Assembly (NCBI GenBank): GCA_023433775.1
Contig: JAEYTY010000064.1
Coordinates: forward strand, 1 to 13,949
DNA: 13,949 nt
Reading direction: 5' to 3'
From: Pseudomonadota bacterium
GTDB lineage: Bacteria; Pseudomonadota; Alphaproteobacteria; Rhizobiales; Devosiaceae
Below the pieces are notes generated by a model. That model did no database searches. It saw nothing but the letters and a program-made list of their open reading frames with translations, and was not told where the DNA came from. The position numbers were made by a program, and so were the translations under genes. Positions 6,019-13,334 of this stretch are shown piece by piece; the first letter of the stretch is position 1; every line of letters begins with the position of its first letter.

Positions 6019-7500
6019 ATGTCCGAATCTCAGGCCACGAGCGTGGCCTCGCCTGATCCGCGCCGCTGGTTGGCGCTGATGATCCTGCTGATCGCCAATT
6101 TCATGAATCTGATCGACGTCACCATCGTCAATGTCGCGCTGCCCTCGATGCGCGAAAGCCTTGGCGCGTCCGACAGCCAGATCGAATGGGTGATTGCCGC
6201 CTTTGTGCTTGCCTTCGCGCTGGGCCTGCTGCCCTTCGGGCGGCTGGGCGACATTGTGGGGCGCACGAAAATGTTTCTCTGGGGCGTCAGCGGGTTCACG
6301 CTGGCTTCGGCGCTTTGCGGCCTCGCGCCCTCCATCGAGATGCTGATCGGGGCGCGGGTGTTGCAGGGGCTGGCCGGGGCGATGATGACGCCGCAGGTGC
6401 TGGCCATTGCGACGGTGACCTTTCCCCCGCATGAGCGCGGGCAGGCCTTCTCGCTGTTCGGTCTTTCGGCTGGGCTGGCCTCGGTTTGCGGGCCGATCCT
6501 GGGCGGGGTGCTGATCGATGCGCAATTGTTTGGCCTCGACTGGCAGCCGATTTTTCTCGTCAATATACCGATCGGCATTGCGGCCATTGTTGCCGGCTGG
6601 TTCCTCATTCCGCGCCTGCCGGGGCACAAGTCGCTCAGCAATGACTATGTCGGCATTACGCTGTTCGGGATCGGCATTGTGGCGGTGGTGTTTCCCATCA
6701 TCGAAGGGCGCGAGCTGGGCTGGCCGGCCTGGACTTTTGCCATGCTGGCGGTCGGGCTCGGCCTGATCGTGGTGTTCTATTTCTGGCAAAAGCATCGCGC
6801 CGCGATCGGGGCGCCGCAATTGCTGAATTATGACCTGTTGCGCAATCGCGACTATATGTTCGGCGCCTTTGTGACGACGGTGTTTGCCTCAGGCATTCCG
6901 GGCATGTTCCTGATCATTTCACTGCTGCTGCAATCGGGCTTCGGCTTCAGCCCCCTGCAATCGGGGCTGACCAATACGCCGTTTTCGGTCGGTGTGCTGA
7001 TTGCCTCGTTCATCGCCGGTCGGTTCGGGGCGCATTATCTGCGCAGCCGCGTGGCCGTAGCCGGCGGGCTGCTGACGGCGGGGATTTTGTGGCTGCATTT
7101 CATCATTGCCGGAGCGGGACAGAGTATTGACCCGTGGAGCTTCCTGCCGCCGATGCTGGTTGCGGGCATTGGTCTGGGCACGGGTTTTTCGTGCCTCTTC
7201 CAGCTGGTGCTGCGCAATGTGCCGCAGCGGGATGCCGGGGCGGGTTCAGGTGCGCTGCAGGCCTTCCAGCAGGTGGGTGGTGCGCTGGGCGTGGCGCTGG
7301 TCGGGCAGATTTTCTTTGCGCGGCTGGCGGGGAATTTTGCCACGGGGGGTACGCCGCAATCGGCCTTTGCCGACGCGACGGCGCTGGCGCTCTGGTATCA
7401 GGTCATCACGTTTGGCCTGGTGATGGCGCTGGCCTTTGTGTTCAAGCCATCGAGCCCGCAACAGAACCGCCCGGCAGCGCCGGTGGTGGTGGAAGCCTGA
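6019..7500 (+). CDS. MFS efflux transporter, DHA2 (EmrB/QacA) type
   Basis: This inner-membrane proton antiporter has 493 residues, right for a 14-helix DHA2 member. Signature motifs are visible in order: LIDVTIVNVALP in helix 1 with Asp33 (motif D1), GRLGDIVGRTKM at 74-85 (motif A), ARVLQGLAGAMMTP with Arg113 (motif B), and GLSAGLASVCGPILGG at 148-163 (motif C, typical of antiporters). Such proteins export drugs, dyes or metabolites; the substrate cannot be predicted. No EmrA-like membrane fusion protein and no TetR/MarR regulator is adjacent, so it probably works alone. It has a good ribosome site (GGGGAA, 4 nt spacing) and is followed by a strong terminator. Divergence from ilvA raises the possibility of amino-acid-related export, but that is only a guess. 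Confidence 0.9.
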   Translation: MSESQATSVASPDPRRWLALMILLIANFMNLIDVTIVNVALPSMRESLGASDSQIEWVIAAFVLAFALGLLPFGRLGDIVGRTKMFLWGVSGFTLASALCGLAPSIEMLIGARVLQGLAGAMMTPQVLAIATVTFPPHERGQAFSLFGLSAGLASVCGPILGGVLIDAQLFGLDWQPIFLVNIPIGIAAIVAGWFLIPRLPGHKSLSNDYVGITLFGIGIVAVVFPIIEGRELGWPAWTFAMLAVGLGLIVVFYFWQKHRAAIGAPQLLNYDLLRNRDYMFGAFVTTVFASGIPGMFLIISLLLQSGFGFSPLQSGLTNTPFSVGVLIASFIAGRFGAHYLRSRVAVAGGLLTAGILWLHFIIAGAGQSIDPWSFLPPMLVAGIGLGTGFSCLFQLVLRNVPQRDAGAGSGALQAFQQVGGALGVALVGQIFFARLAGNFATGGTPQSAFADATALALWYQVITFGLVMALAFVFKPSSPQQNRPAAPVVVEA

Positions 7501-7507
7501 TCAAATC

Positions 7508-7533
7508 AAAGGCCGCCTTTCAGGGCGGCCTTT
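7508..7533. terminator. Bidirectional intrinsic terminator
   Basis: AAAGGCCGCC and GGCGGCCTTT pair perfectly over 10 bp around a 6-nt loop (7518-7523). TTTTCGTT follows on the plus strand, and TTTGATTTGAT on the minus strand. It sits between the convergent MFS and TauE/SafE-type genes and should end both transcripts. Confidence 0.88.
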
Positions 7534-7537
7534 TCGT

Positions 7538-8314
7538 TCAGGCCAGCAATTGCCAAGTCTGGTAGCCGGCAAGGGTAATGACCAGACCGCCGACCAGCAG
7601 CATCAGGCGCCGGGCGGGGATGATGCGGACCACGAAGCCCGCGAGTGGCGCGGCCAGCACGCCGCCGACCACAAGCCCGGCTACGGACCAGATATATTTG
7701 CCGATGCCATCGGCCTCTTCCCAATGCCCGGTGAGCAGCGCCACGATGAAGGCGGCGGAGACGGCAGTGGTGACGAAGAATTCTACTGTGTTGACCGTGC
7801 CGACAACAAAGCGCGGTGCGCCGCCCGAGCCGATCAGGCTGGAGGTGACGATGGGGCCCCAGCCACCGCCGCCGGCAGCATCAACAAAGCCACCGGCGAC
7901 GCCGAGCGGCAGGACAACGCCGGTGCGCGGCTCGCGATAGGGGCCGCGGCTGCGGAAGGCGCGGTAGAGAATATAGACGCCCAAAAGTCCCAGATAGGTG
8001 GTGACGAAGGGGCGCAGCACGGCGCCGTCAATGGCGGTGAGGACGTAGGTGCCCAGGATGCCGCCAAGAATGCCGGCGGGCGCCAGGCGCCAGAACAGGC
8101 GCCAGTTCACATTGCGATGGGCGACATGGCTGGTGGCTGAGGCTGCGGTGGTGAACATTTCGGCCGCATGGACGCTGGCCGAGGCCGCGGCAGGCGGCAC
8201 GCCGAAGGCCAGCAGCATGGTCGAGCTGACCACGCCATAGGCCATGCCCAGGGCGCCGTCGACGATCTGGGCCAGAAACCCCACCGCCGCGAAGATGAAA
8301 AACTCGGAGCCCAT
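7538..8314 (-). CDS. TSUP-family permease (TauE/SafE type)
   Basis: The product is a 258-residue polytopic inner-membrane protein of the TauE/SafE (TSUP) family, whose members move sulfite, sulfonates or other small organic anions. The internal repeat typical of the family is visible. The first half begins with FLAQIVDGALGMAYG and ends in ASATSHVAHRNVNW; the second repeats the theme as AGGFVDAAGGGGWGPIV, followed by VVGTVNTVEFF. About seven to eight hydrophobic segments can be traced. The ATG at 8314 has an excellent GGAGG 5 nt upstream. No sulfur-metabolism gene lies nearby, so the substrate is unassigned. It is convergent with the MFS gene and 123 bp downstream of argB on the same strand, so it probably has its own promoter. 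Confidence 0.9.
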   Translation of the reverse strand: MGSEFFIFAAVGFLAQIVDGALGMAYGVVSSTMLLAFGVPPAAASASVHAAEMFTTAASATSHVAHRNVNWRLFWRLAPAGILGGILGTYVLTAIDGAVLRPFVTTYLGLLGVYILYRAFRSRGPYREPRTGVVLPLGVAGGFVDAAGGGGWGPIVTSSLIGSGGAPRFVVGTVNTVEFFVTTAVSAAFIVALLTGHWEEADGIGKYIWSVAGLVVGGVLAAPLAGFVVRIIPARRLMLLVGGLVITLAGYQTWQLLA

Positions 8315-8351
8315 ACCGCCTCCCCAGACAGACGGCGAGCAAATTATCCGA

Positions 8352-8369
8352 TACCCTATTCAAAGGGTA
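8352..8369. promoter_or_regulatory. Inverted repeat in the TSUP gene upstream region
   Basis: TACCCT-ATTCAA-AGGGTA has 6-bp arms and a 6-bp spacer and sits 38 bp before the TSUP start codon. On the minus strand GATAAT follows it closely and resembles a -10 box, but without a matching -35. It could be an operator or the end of the argB transcript. The rest of the 123-bp gap shows nothing recognisable. Confidence 0.3.
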
Positions 8370-8437
8370 GAGAATTCATGTCAGCGGCATTGCGCGGCTG
8401 GCAGGCAAAATGGAAAAGTTTGCCTTGCCCCGCGGGT

Positions 8438-9346
8438 TCAGCGCACGATGAGCGTTCCGGCGCCGTGTTCGGTGAAAAGTTCGACGAGCACCACATGCGG
8501 TGTCTTGCCGTTGAGGATCACCACGCCTTCGACGCCGTTTTCGAGCGCTTCGAGGCAGGTTTCCACTTTGGGGATCATGCCGCCCGAAATGGTGCCGTCG
8601 GCCATCAGGGCCTTGGCCTCGCGCACGGTCAGCTCGGGGATCAGCTTCTTGTCCTTGTCGAGCACGCCGGGCACGTCGGTGAGGAACAGCAGGCGCTTGG
8701 CGCCGAGCGAGCCGGCAATGGCGCCGGCAAAGGTATCGGCGTTGATATTGTAGGTATTGCCGTCGCGGCCGGGCGCGACCGGAGCGATAACCGGGATCAT
8801 TTCCGAGCGGGCCAGCAGATCGAGCAGGGTGCGGTCGACTTCCACCGGCTCGCCCACGAAACCGAGATCAAGCACGCGCTCGATATTGGAGCCCGGGTCC
8901 TTGATGGTCTTTTCGGCCTTTTTGGCAAAGACCATATTGCCATCCTTGCCGCAAAGCCCGATGGCCCATTCGCCCTCGGCATTGATAAGGGCGACGATTT
9001 CCTTGTTGATCGAGCCGGCCAGAACCATTTCGACGATTTCCATGGTCCGCCGATCGGTGACGCGCAGACCACCCTCGAACTTGGATTCGATACCGAGGTT
9101 TTTCAGCATTGAAGCGATCTGCGGACCGCCGCCATGCACGACAATCGGATTGACCTTGGACTGCTTGAGCAGGGCGATGTCGCGGGCAAAGGCCTGGCCG
9201 AGGGCGGCGTCGCCCATGGCATGGCCGCCATATTTCACAACGACCGTCTTGCCCTCATAGCGCTGCATATAGGGCAGGGCCTGGGCGAGGATGCCAGCGT
9301 CATGGCTGAACCGGTCGGTGGATGACGAGGTTGTTGTATCGGACAT
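8438..9346 (-). CDS. argB: Acetylglutamate kinase
   Basis: This 302-residue cytosolic kinase phosphorylates N-acetyl-L-glutamate with ATP, the second step of arginine synthesis. It has the amino-acid kinase fold. KYGGHAM carries Lys38 and the phosphate-binding glycines 40-41, HGGGP is at 71-75, and the chain continues with NINADTFAGAIA, FLTDVPGVL, GGMIPKVETC and a C-terminal GAGTLIVR. The N-terminal extension with the helix ILAQALPYMQRY before the core is the kind found in hexameric, arginine-inhibited enzymes, so feedback inhibition is likely (family knowledge). The start at 9346 has AGGAAA about 10 nt upstream, a little far. The usual Hyphomicrobiales neighbours (engB upstream, nucleotidase and dapD downstream) are not adjacent here. 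It is divergent from the sigma-factor gene. Confidence 0.96.
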   Translation of the reverse strand: MSDTTTSSSTDRFSHDAGILAQALPYMQRYEGKTVVVKYGGHAMGDAALGQAFARDIALLKQSKVNPIVVHGGGPQIASMLKNLGIESKFEGGLRVTDRRTMEIVEMVLAGSINKEIVALINAEGEWAIGLCGKDGNMVFAKKAEKTIKDPGSNIERVLDLGFVGEPVEVDRTLLDLLARSEMIPVIAPVAPGRDGNTYNINADTFAGAIAGSLGAKRLLFLTDVPGVLDKDKKLIPELTVREAKALMADGTISGGMIPKVETCLEALENGVEGVVILNGKTPHVVLVELFTEHGAGTLIVR

Positions 9347-9607
9347 GGGCGTGGCGTTTCCTGCAAGGCCTGCATTTGGCTTTTGGGTCTATAAGATTTT
9401 TCGCCTCGTTTAAATCATTCACTCTGACAAAATCGTGTTCGCCCACCCGTTTGTTTGGCTGAGCATAAACGCGCAACTGATTGGAGAAGGTGTCGTTATA
9501 AAAGTGATCGGCTTGCCGATGGTTTGCGTATGAGGGGCTGGAGAATAGCGAAGACGCCTGCAAAAGGGCGGCTAACGCTAGGCAGGCGGGCGGAGAAACG
9601 ATACATC
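9347..9607. promoter_or_regulatory. Divergent upstream region, argB and sigma factor
   Basis: This 261-bp gap is clearly more AT-rich near 9390-9440 than the flanking genes. Toward the sigma gene, TATAAA (9497-9502) lies 17 nt downstream of a weak CAACTG (9474-9479) and is a possible sigma-70 promoter. I looked for the common ECF -35 motif GGAAC paired with CGTT at normal spacing and did not find it, so autoregulation is not evident. No small gene in the gap looks real. Confidence 0.35.
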
Positions 9608-10159
9608 ATGAGTATGGATTTACCGTCGCGCGACATCGCCGACCTGATTTCGCGTTGCGCGTTGCGTGACCGGCGCGCCTTCCGTTCGCTTTATGAGCGG
9701 ACGAGCGCGAAACTCTTCGGCGTGGCGTTGCGTATCTTACGTGACAGAGCAGAGGCCGAGGAGGCCATTCAGGAGATTTATATCAAGATCTGGCAGCGGG
9801 CCGATCGCTATGTGGCTGGCAATACCAGTCCCATAAGCTGGCTGGTGGCCGTAGCGCGCAATCATTCTCTAGACATTTTGCGGGCCCGACGCCCGCAATC
9901 TGACGATATTGATGCTGCGCTCGATCTTGCCGATGATGGCCCGAGCCCGGAAAAGCTGACGGAAGCCAGCCAGGAAGGCGCCAGAATCGAGCAGTGTCTG
10001 GCCACGCTGGAGCCCGACCGCGCAGAAGCGGTGCGCGGGGCCTATCTTGATGGCTATAGTTATGACGAGCTGGCCGAGCGCTATGCGGTGCCGCTCAATA
10101 CGATGCGAACCTGGCTGCGGCGCAGCCTGATTAAACTGAGAGAGTGCCTGACGACATGA
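9608..10159 (+). CDS. ECF sigma factor, SigK-like
   Basis: This 183-residue alternative sigma factor has only regions 2 and 4. Region 2 spans about residues 20-95, with ILRDRAEAEEAIQEIYIKIW and NTSPISWLVAVARNHSLDILR. Region 4 spans about 128-180, ending in the helix-turn-helix YSYDELAERYAVPLNTMRTWLRR. Cys130 and Cys180 flank region 4 with the spacing of the redox-sensitive disulfide in M. tuberculosis SigK; Cys17 is extra. The ATG at 9608 (or the one two codons on) was chosen because the conserved domain begins there. GGAG lies 12 nt upstream, which is rather far, so the start is less certain than the gene. The stop overlaps the anti-sigma start by ATGA. Targets are not evident; no fasciclin-type or catalase gene is next to it. 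Confidence 0.9.
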   Translation: MSMDLPSRDIADLISRCALRDRRAFRSLYERTSAKLFGVALRILRDRAEAEEAIQEIYIKIWQRADRYVAGNTSPISWLVAVARNHSLDILRARRPQSDDIDAALDLADDGPSPEKLTEASQEGARIEQCLATLEPDRAEAVRGAYLDGYSYDELAERYAVPLNTMRTWLRRSLIKLRECLTT

Positions 10160-10860
10160 GCGAGACACGGGACAGCGCGGGAGAGGGTGGACGCCAGGCT
10201 CTGGTGGCCGAGTATGTCCTCGGCCTGCTGGGCCCGTCCGAACACGCTCGTGTCGATCGCATGATCGAGGATGACGCAACGCTTGCCGCCGAGCGTGACT
10301 TCTGGGCAAACCGGTTTTCGACACTCGATGGCGAATTCGCTGACGAGGCGCCGCCGCGTCACGTCTTGCCCGCCATTGAACGGCGTCTGTTCGGCGTGGC
10401 TGCGCCGACATCGTGGTGGGATAGTCTGGCGCTGTGGCGCGGGCTCACAACAGGGGCATTGGCAATTGCAGTGGCGGCTATCGGCTTTGGCCTGATGCAG
10501 CCGAGCCCGGATGTCTCTTCGCTGACGAACCAGCTTGTTGCCGCGCTTGAGGAAGAGGGCAGCGATGTCCGGTTCATTGCCCTGTACGACGGCAGCGGCG
10601 CGGTCCGGCTGACGGCGTTGTCCGGAGACCCCGTGCCGGATCGTGATCTTGAACTCTGGGCAATCCAGGGCGGCGGCAATCCCATTTCCATGGGTGTCAT
10701 TCCGGTCAATGCCCGTAGCGTTGTCGGGCTGTCCGAACAGGTGCAGCAGGGCTGGGGCGAAGGCTCGGTGCTTGCCATCACGCTTGAACAGAAGGGCGGA
10801 TCGCCCGATGGCAATCCGCATGGCCCGATTGTCGCCAAGGGCGCGGTCACGCGGATCTAA
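10156..10860 (+). CDS. Anti-sigma factor, RskA family
   Basis: This 234-residue single-pass inner-membrane protein should hold the upstream sigma factor inactive. The cytosolic anti-sigma domain spans about residues 12-80 (ALVAEYVLGLLGPSEHARV, then AERDFWANRFSTLD). One transmembrane helix lies at about 97-114. The periplasmic RskA domain follows, with the hallmark LELWAI, SMGVIPV and ITLEQKGGSPDGNPHGPIV. There is no cysteine, so it is not a zinc-binding (ZAS) anti-sigma factor and any redox sensing must lie in the sigma factor or elsewhere. The ATG at 10156 overlaps the sigma stop codon as ATGA, which implies coupled translation; a GTG at 10144 is possible but less likely. In the family, release occurs by site-1/site-2 (Rip1/RseP-like) proteolysis; those proteases are not in the window. 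Confidence 0.9.
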   Translation: MSETRDSAGEGGRQALVAEYVLGLLGPSEHARVDRMIEDDATLAAERDFWANRFSTLDGEFADEAPPRHVLPAIERRLFGVAAPTSWWDSLALWRGLTTGALAIAVAAIGFGLMQPSPDVSSLTNQLVAALEEEGSDVRFIALYDGSGAVRLTALSGDPVPDRDLELWAIQGGGNPISMGVIPVNARSVVGLSEQVQQGWGEGSVLAITLEQKGGSPDGNPHGPIVAKGAVTRI

Positions 10861-10863
10861 AAT

Positions 10864-12138
10864 TCAGTCGATCAGCAGTTCGACAGTGACGCGCTCGTCG
10901 AAGGACCAGCCGCCCAGCGAGAGCACGCCGCCCTCAGCGTCGCGGACCATGGGCGCGGTGCGGATGGCTTCGGCGGGGCTTGTTACCTTGAAGCCGAGGA
11001 CGCTTTCCAGCCGGTGACGAGGCATGAAATCGGCGGCGCTGGCGACGAGGCCCGACGCGTCGGAAATATTGGTAATGAGAAAGCGCTCGTCCCAGACCAG
11101 ACCGGTGCGCGGGGGCAGATACATTTCAGCCGGGAGGGCGCGGCCCGGCTCACGCGACACCTGCAGGACATCGCCCCGCAGTTTTGTGACTGTGCCGAGC
11201 AGCGTTGCCGCGCGGGGCAGTTCGTCCCCCAGGATCTGGTCATAGAGGCGCTCAACCTGGCCCAGTGCGCGCGGCTTCTGGCGGCCGCCGACAATGTTGA
11301 GGACGCGGCCCAAGACGCGACGGCCAATAGCGGGGCTGAGCAGCTTCAGCGCGGGCAGCGACATGCTGGCAGCGCCAAAGCCGTCCAGTGTGACCAGCTC
11401 GGCAAAAGCAGCATCAGCCATCTGGCCCAGAGCCAGATCGGCTTCGCCCATGCGCGCAGCAAAGCGGGCGAGGGTGGCGCTATCGAGATCCATGCCGGCC
11501 AGGGTCGGCAGCAATTGGCGCCAGCGCACCCGCTCATAGGCCGGGTCCTGATTGGAAGGATCGAGCGCGGGGCTAAGCCCTGACGCCTCGACCACTGCGG
11601 CCAGAGCCGCCGGTTCGACATCGAGCAGGGGGCGGAAGAGCATAATGCCTTCAACCCGCGCCAGGGGCGTCATGGCCCTGAGGCCCTCAATGCCGCTGCC
11701 ATGGGCCAGGCGCATAAGCACCGTCTCGGCCTGATCGGCGCGGTGATGGGCCGTCATCAGATAGGTGGCGCCATCCTGGGTCATGGCATCGGCCATCAGC
11801 CGATAGCGTGCCTGACGCGCCGCTTCCTGCACACCAGCGCTGGGCTTTTCGTCGGACCAGACGAGGCCGCGGGCCTTGAGGCCCAGGGCTTCAGCGGAGG
11901 AGAGAACCATAGCGACTTCATCCGCCGCTTCGGGGCGAAGGTTGTGATTGACGCTATAGACGATGAGTTGGGGTGGATTGGCGAGGCCCGCAGCCCAGCG
12001 GGCCGCCAGCAGCATCAAAGCCAGGCTATCGGCCCCGCCCGAGACGGCGAGGCCCACGGCCTTTTCAGCCGCTATCGGGGCGAAAAGGCGCGCTAGTGTT
12101 GTCTGGTCCCCAAAGTCGGGGGTCAGGCCGGCGGGCAT
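10864..12138 (-). CDS. tilS: tRNA(Ile)-lysidine synthetase
   Basis: This 424-residue essential enzyme attaches lysine to C34 of tRNA-Ile(CAU) using ATP, switching its decoding from AUG to AUA. The N-terminal PP-loop ATP-pyrophosphatase domain shows SGGADS at 33-38 and the family signature around TAHHRADQAETVLMRLAHGSG. NQDPAYERVRWRQLLP follows, and then the tRNA-binding middle and C-terminal parts, which are poorly conserved. The start overlaps the 3' end of cpoB by 16 bp (12123-12138), so translation is probably coupled. No strong Shine-Dalgarno sequence is visible. In many alphaproteobacteria ftsH follows tilS; here the next gene is the convergent rskA with a 3-bp gap and no terminator. Confidence 0.94.
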   Translation of the reverse strand: MPAGLTPDFGDQTTLARLFAPIAAEKAVGLAVSGGADSLALMLLAARWAAGLANPPQLIVYSVNHNLRPEAADEVAMVLSSAEALGLKARGLVWSDEKPSAGVQEAARQARYRLMADAMTQDGATYLMTAHHRADQAETVLMRLAHGSGIEGLRAMTPLARVEGIMLFRPLLDVEPAALAAVVEASGLSPALDPSNQDPAYERVRWRQLLPTLAGMDLDSATLARFAARMGEADLALGQMADAAFAELVTLDGFGAASMSLPALKLLSPAIGRRVLGRVLNIVGGRQKPRALGQVERLYDQILGDELPRAATLLGTVTKLRGDVLQVSREPGRALPAEMYLPPRTGLVWDERFLITNISDASGLVASAADFMPRHRLESVLGFKVTSPAEAIRTAPMVRDAEGGVLSLGGWSFDERVTVELLID

Positions 12139-13163
12139 TGAGCGTTGACTTTTTCTTCTTCAAGGCGGGCGCGGAAGGCCGGCGTCGTCTGGGTATAACG
12201 GCGGTCGACTTCGGCAAAGGTGCGGCAGGCGGTTTCCCGCTCGCCAGCGCCGGTCATGGCCACGCCGATCTTGAGCAGCAGATCGGGCGCGCGCACGTGA
12301 TCGGGGTCTTTCTGATAGGCATCGAGCAGGACTTCAGCGGCCTGATCATAGGCCGAACGGGCCAGCAGCGTTTCGCCAAGCCAATTGGCGGCGTCGGTGG
12401 CCTGGGGATTGTCGGGATAGAGGCCGACGAACTGGCTGAACTGCTCTTCGGCAAAGGCCAGATCACCCGCCACGAAAGCTTCGTAGCCGGCGGCAAACTG
12501 GGCATCGGCATCGACATTGCCGGTATTAACCGCACGTGGATCATAGCTCAGGTCGAGCGGTTCGCCGGTTACGAGGTCAATGCCGCCGGTCTGGCCAGTG
12601 CCAAGCAGCGGATCGGCAGACTGGCCAAGCTGATCGACAGGCTGGGCTGAGCCATCGTCGAAAGAGGGGTCGAATTCCATTTCGCCGGGCAGCGGGCGGA
12701 CGCCCTGCTCGGGGACGATGGTGGGGGCGACAGCGTCTTCGGAATTGGGGGCGGGGTTCTGCGGCAACGCCTCGGGCTGCGTCACGCCGCCCGCTTGGGT
12801 TGCCGCATCAGTTTTTCCCGCGCCACCGCCTTCCAGCGCCTGGAAACGGAATTCATTGTCTTCCTGCATCCGGTTGAGGATTTCCTGCATCTGGGTAAGC
12901 TGGAAGGTGAGACCCTCAATCTGCCCATTGAGCAGGCGCAGCTGCTCTTCGAGCTGCTGAATGCGGACCATCTGCTGGGCCTGATCGGCCTGCGCCACCA
13001 GAATGCGGCCTGAATCGGCATTGGTGAAGGTGAGGCCGCCCAGTTCGGCGGGCGGAAAAAGGGTCGTCTGCTGGGCATTGGCGGCGGGGACAATGAGTCC
13101 CAGGCCAACACCCAGGGCGCACAGCACGGTGCGGCCTTTCCTTGCAAATGTCTTCAAGCTCAA
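12123..13163 (-). CDS. cpoB: CpoB (YbgF), Tol-Pal-associated TPR protein, TTG start
   Basis: This periplasmic protein links Tol-Pal outer-membrane constriction to peptidoglycan synthesis at division. A TTG start at 13163 gives 346 residues. It lies 5 nt after a perfect GGAGG and begins a signal peptide (LSLKTFARKGR, hydrophobic core, PAANA cut before QQ, after residue 30). The upstream ATG at 13292 would add 43 residues before the signal peptide and cross a terminator, so it is rejected. The mature protein has a coiled-coil trimerisation segment (QMVRIQQLEEQLRLLNGQIE, then QLTQMQEILNRMQ), a long Pro/Gln/Asp-rich linker, and about three C-terminal TPR-like repeats from AGYEAFVAGDLAFAEEQF to the end. 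It is in the usual order after pal and before tilS, but a terminator separates it from pal. Confidence 0.92.
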   Translation of the reverse strand: MSLKTFARKGRTVLCALGVGLGLIVPAANAQQTTLFPPAELGGLTFTNADSGRILVAQADQAQQMVRIQQLEEQLRLLNGQIEGLTFQLTQMQEILNRMQEDNEFRFQALEGGGAGKTDAATQAGGVTQPEALPQNPAPNSEDAVAPTIVPEQGVRPLPGEMEFDPSFDDGSAQPVDQLGQSADPLLGTGQTGGIDLVTGEPLDLSYDPRAVNTGNVDADAQFAAGYEAFVAGDLAFAEEQFSQFVGLYPDNPQATDAANWLGETLLARSAYDQAAEVLLDAYQKDPDHVRAPDLLLKIGVAMTGAGERETACRTFAEVDRRYTQTTPAFRARLEEEKVNAQCPPA

Positions 13164-13168
13164 ATCGG

Positions 13169-13173
13169 CCTCC
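13169..13173 (-). promoter_or_regulatory. Ribosome-binding site that fixes the cpoB TTG start
   Basis: On the minus strand GGAGG lies 5 nt before TTG (13163-13161), which is followed directly by the basic start of the signal peptide. No ATG or GTG in the frame has a comparable site. Confidence 0.8.
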
Positions 13174-13241
13174 GGATTTCGTAGCTCTGCCAAGATGGGT
13201 GTTCCTGGCTCGGCGATAAAGGGCAATTTTGGTGAAAAGAA

Positions 13242-13274
13242 AGCGCCCGGACCAAATAAATGGTGCCGGGCGCT
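13242..13274 (-). terminator. Intrinsic terminator between pal and cpoB
   Basis: AGCGCCCGG (13242-13250) pairs with CCGGGCGCT (13266-13274), extended by ACCA/TGGT with one bulged base around a 6-nt loop. On the minus strand the stem is followed directly by TTCTTTTC. This should end most pal transcripts before cpoB. Confidence 0.75.
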
Positions 13275-13280
13275 CTTGCC

Positions 13281-13322
13281 TCCAGTTTGCACTGGATAGG
13301 TTGGCCTTCCCCCTTGGGGGAA
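13281..13322 (-). repeat. Two extra hairpins 3' of pal
   Basis: TCCAGT-TTGC-ACTGGA (13281-13296) is a 6-bp stem with a 4-nt loop. TTCCCCC-TT-GGGGGAA (13307-13322) is a 7-bp arm pair that can form a tight hairpin. With the terminator at 13242-13274 they make three consecutive stem-loops within about 80 nt after the pal stop codon, a likely barrier to 3' exonucleases. Confidence 0.55.
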
Positions 13323-13334
13323 AGCTGTTCGGAA

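Noticed and set aside
5926..6819. A 297-codon minus-strand frame opposite the MFS gene
   Set aside because: Its translation is rich in Arg, Gln, His and Asp with no hydrophobic core or motif, as expected for the complement of membrane-protein codons.
9300..9563. An 87-codon minus-strand frame overlapping the argB start
   Set aside because: It overlaps the conserved argB N-terminus in another frame and shows no motif; it is probably chance in the AT-richer gap.
13164..13292. An N-terminal extension of CpoB starting at the ATG at 13292
   Set aside because: It would start inside the pal-cpoB hairpin region and put 43 residues before the signal peptide. The TTG at 13163 has a perfect ribosome site.
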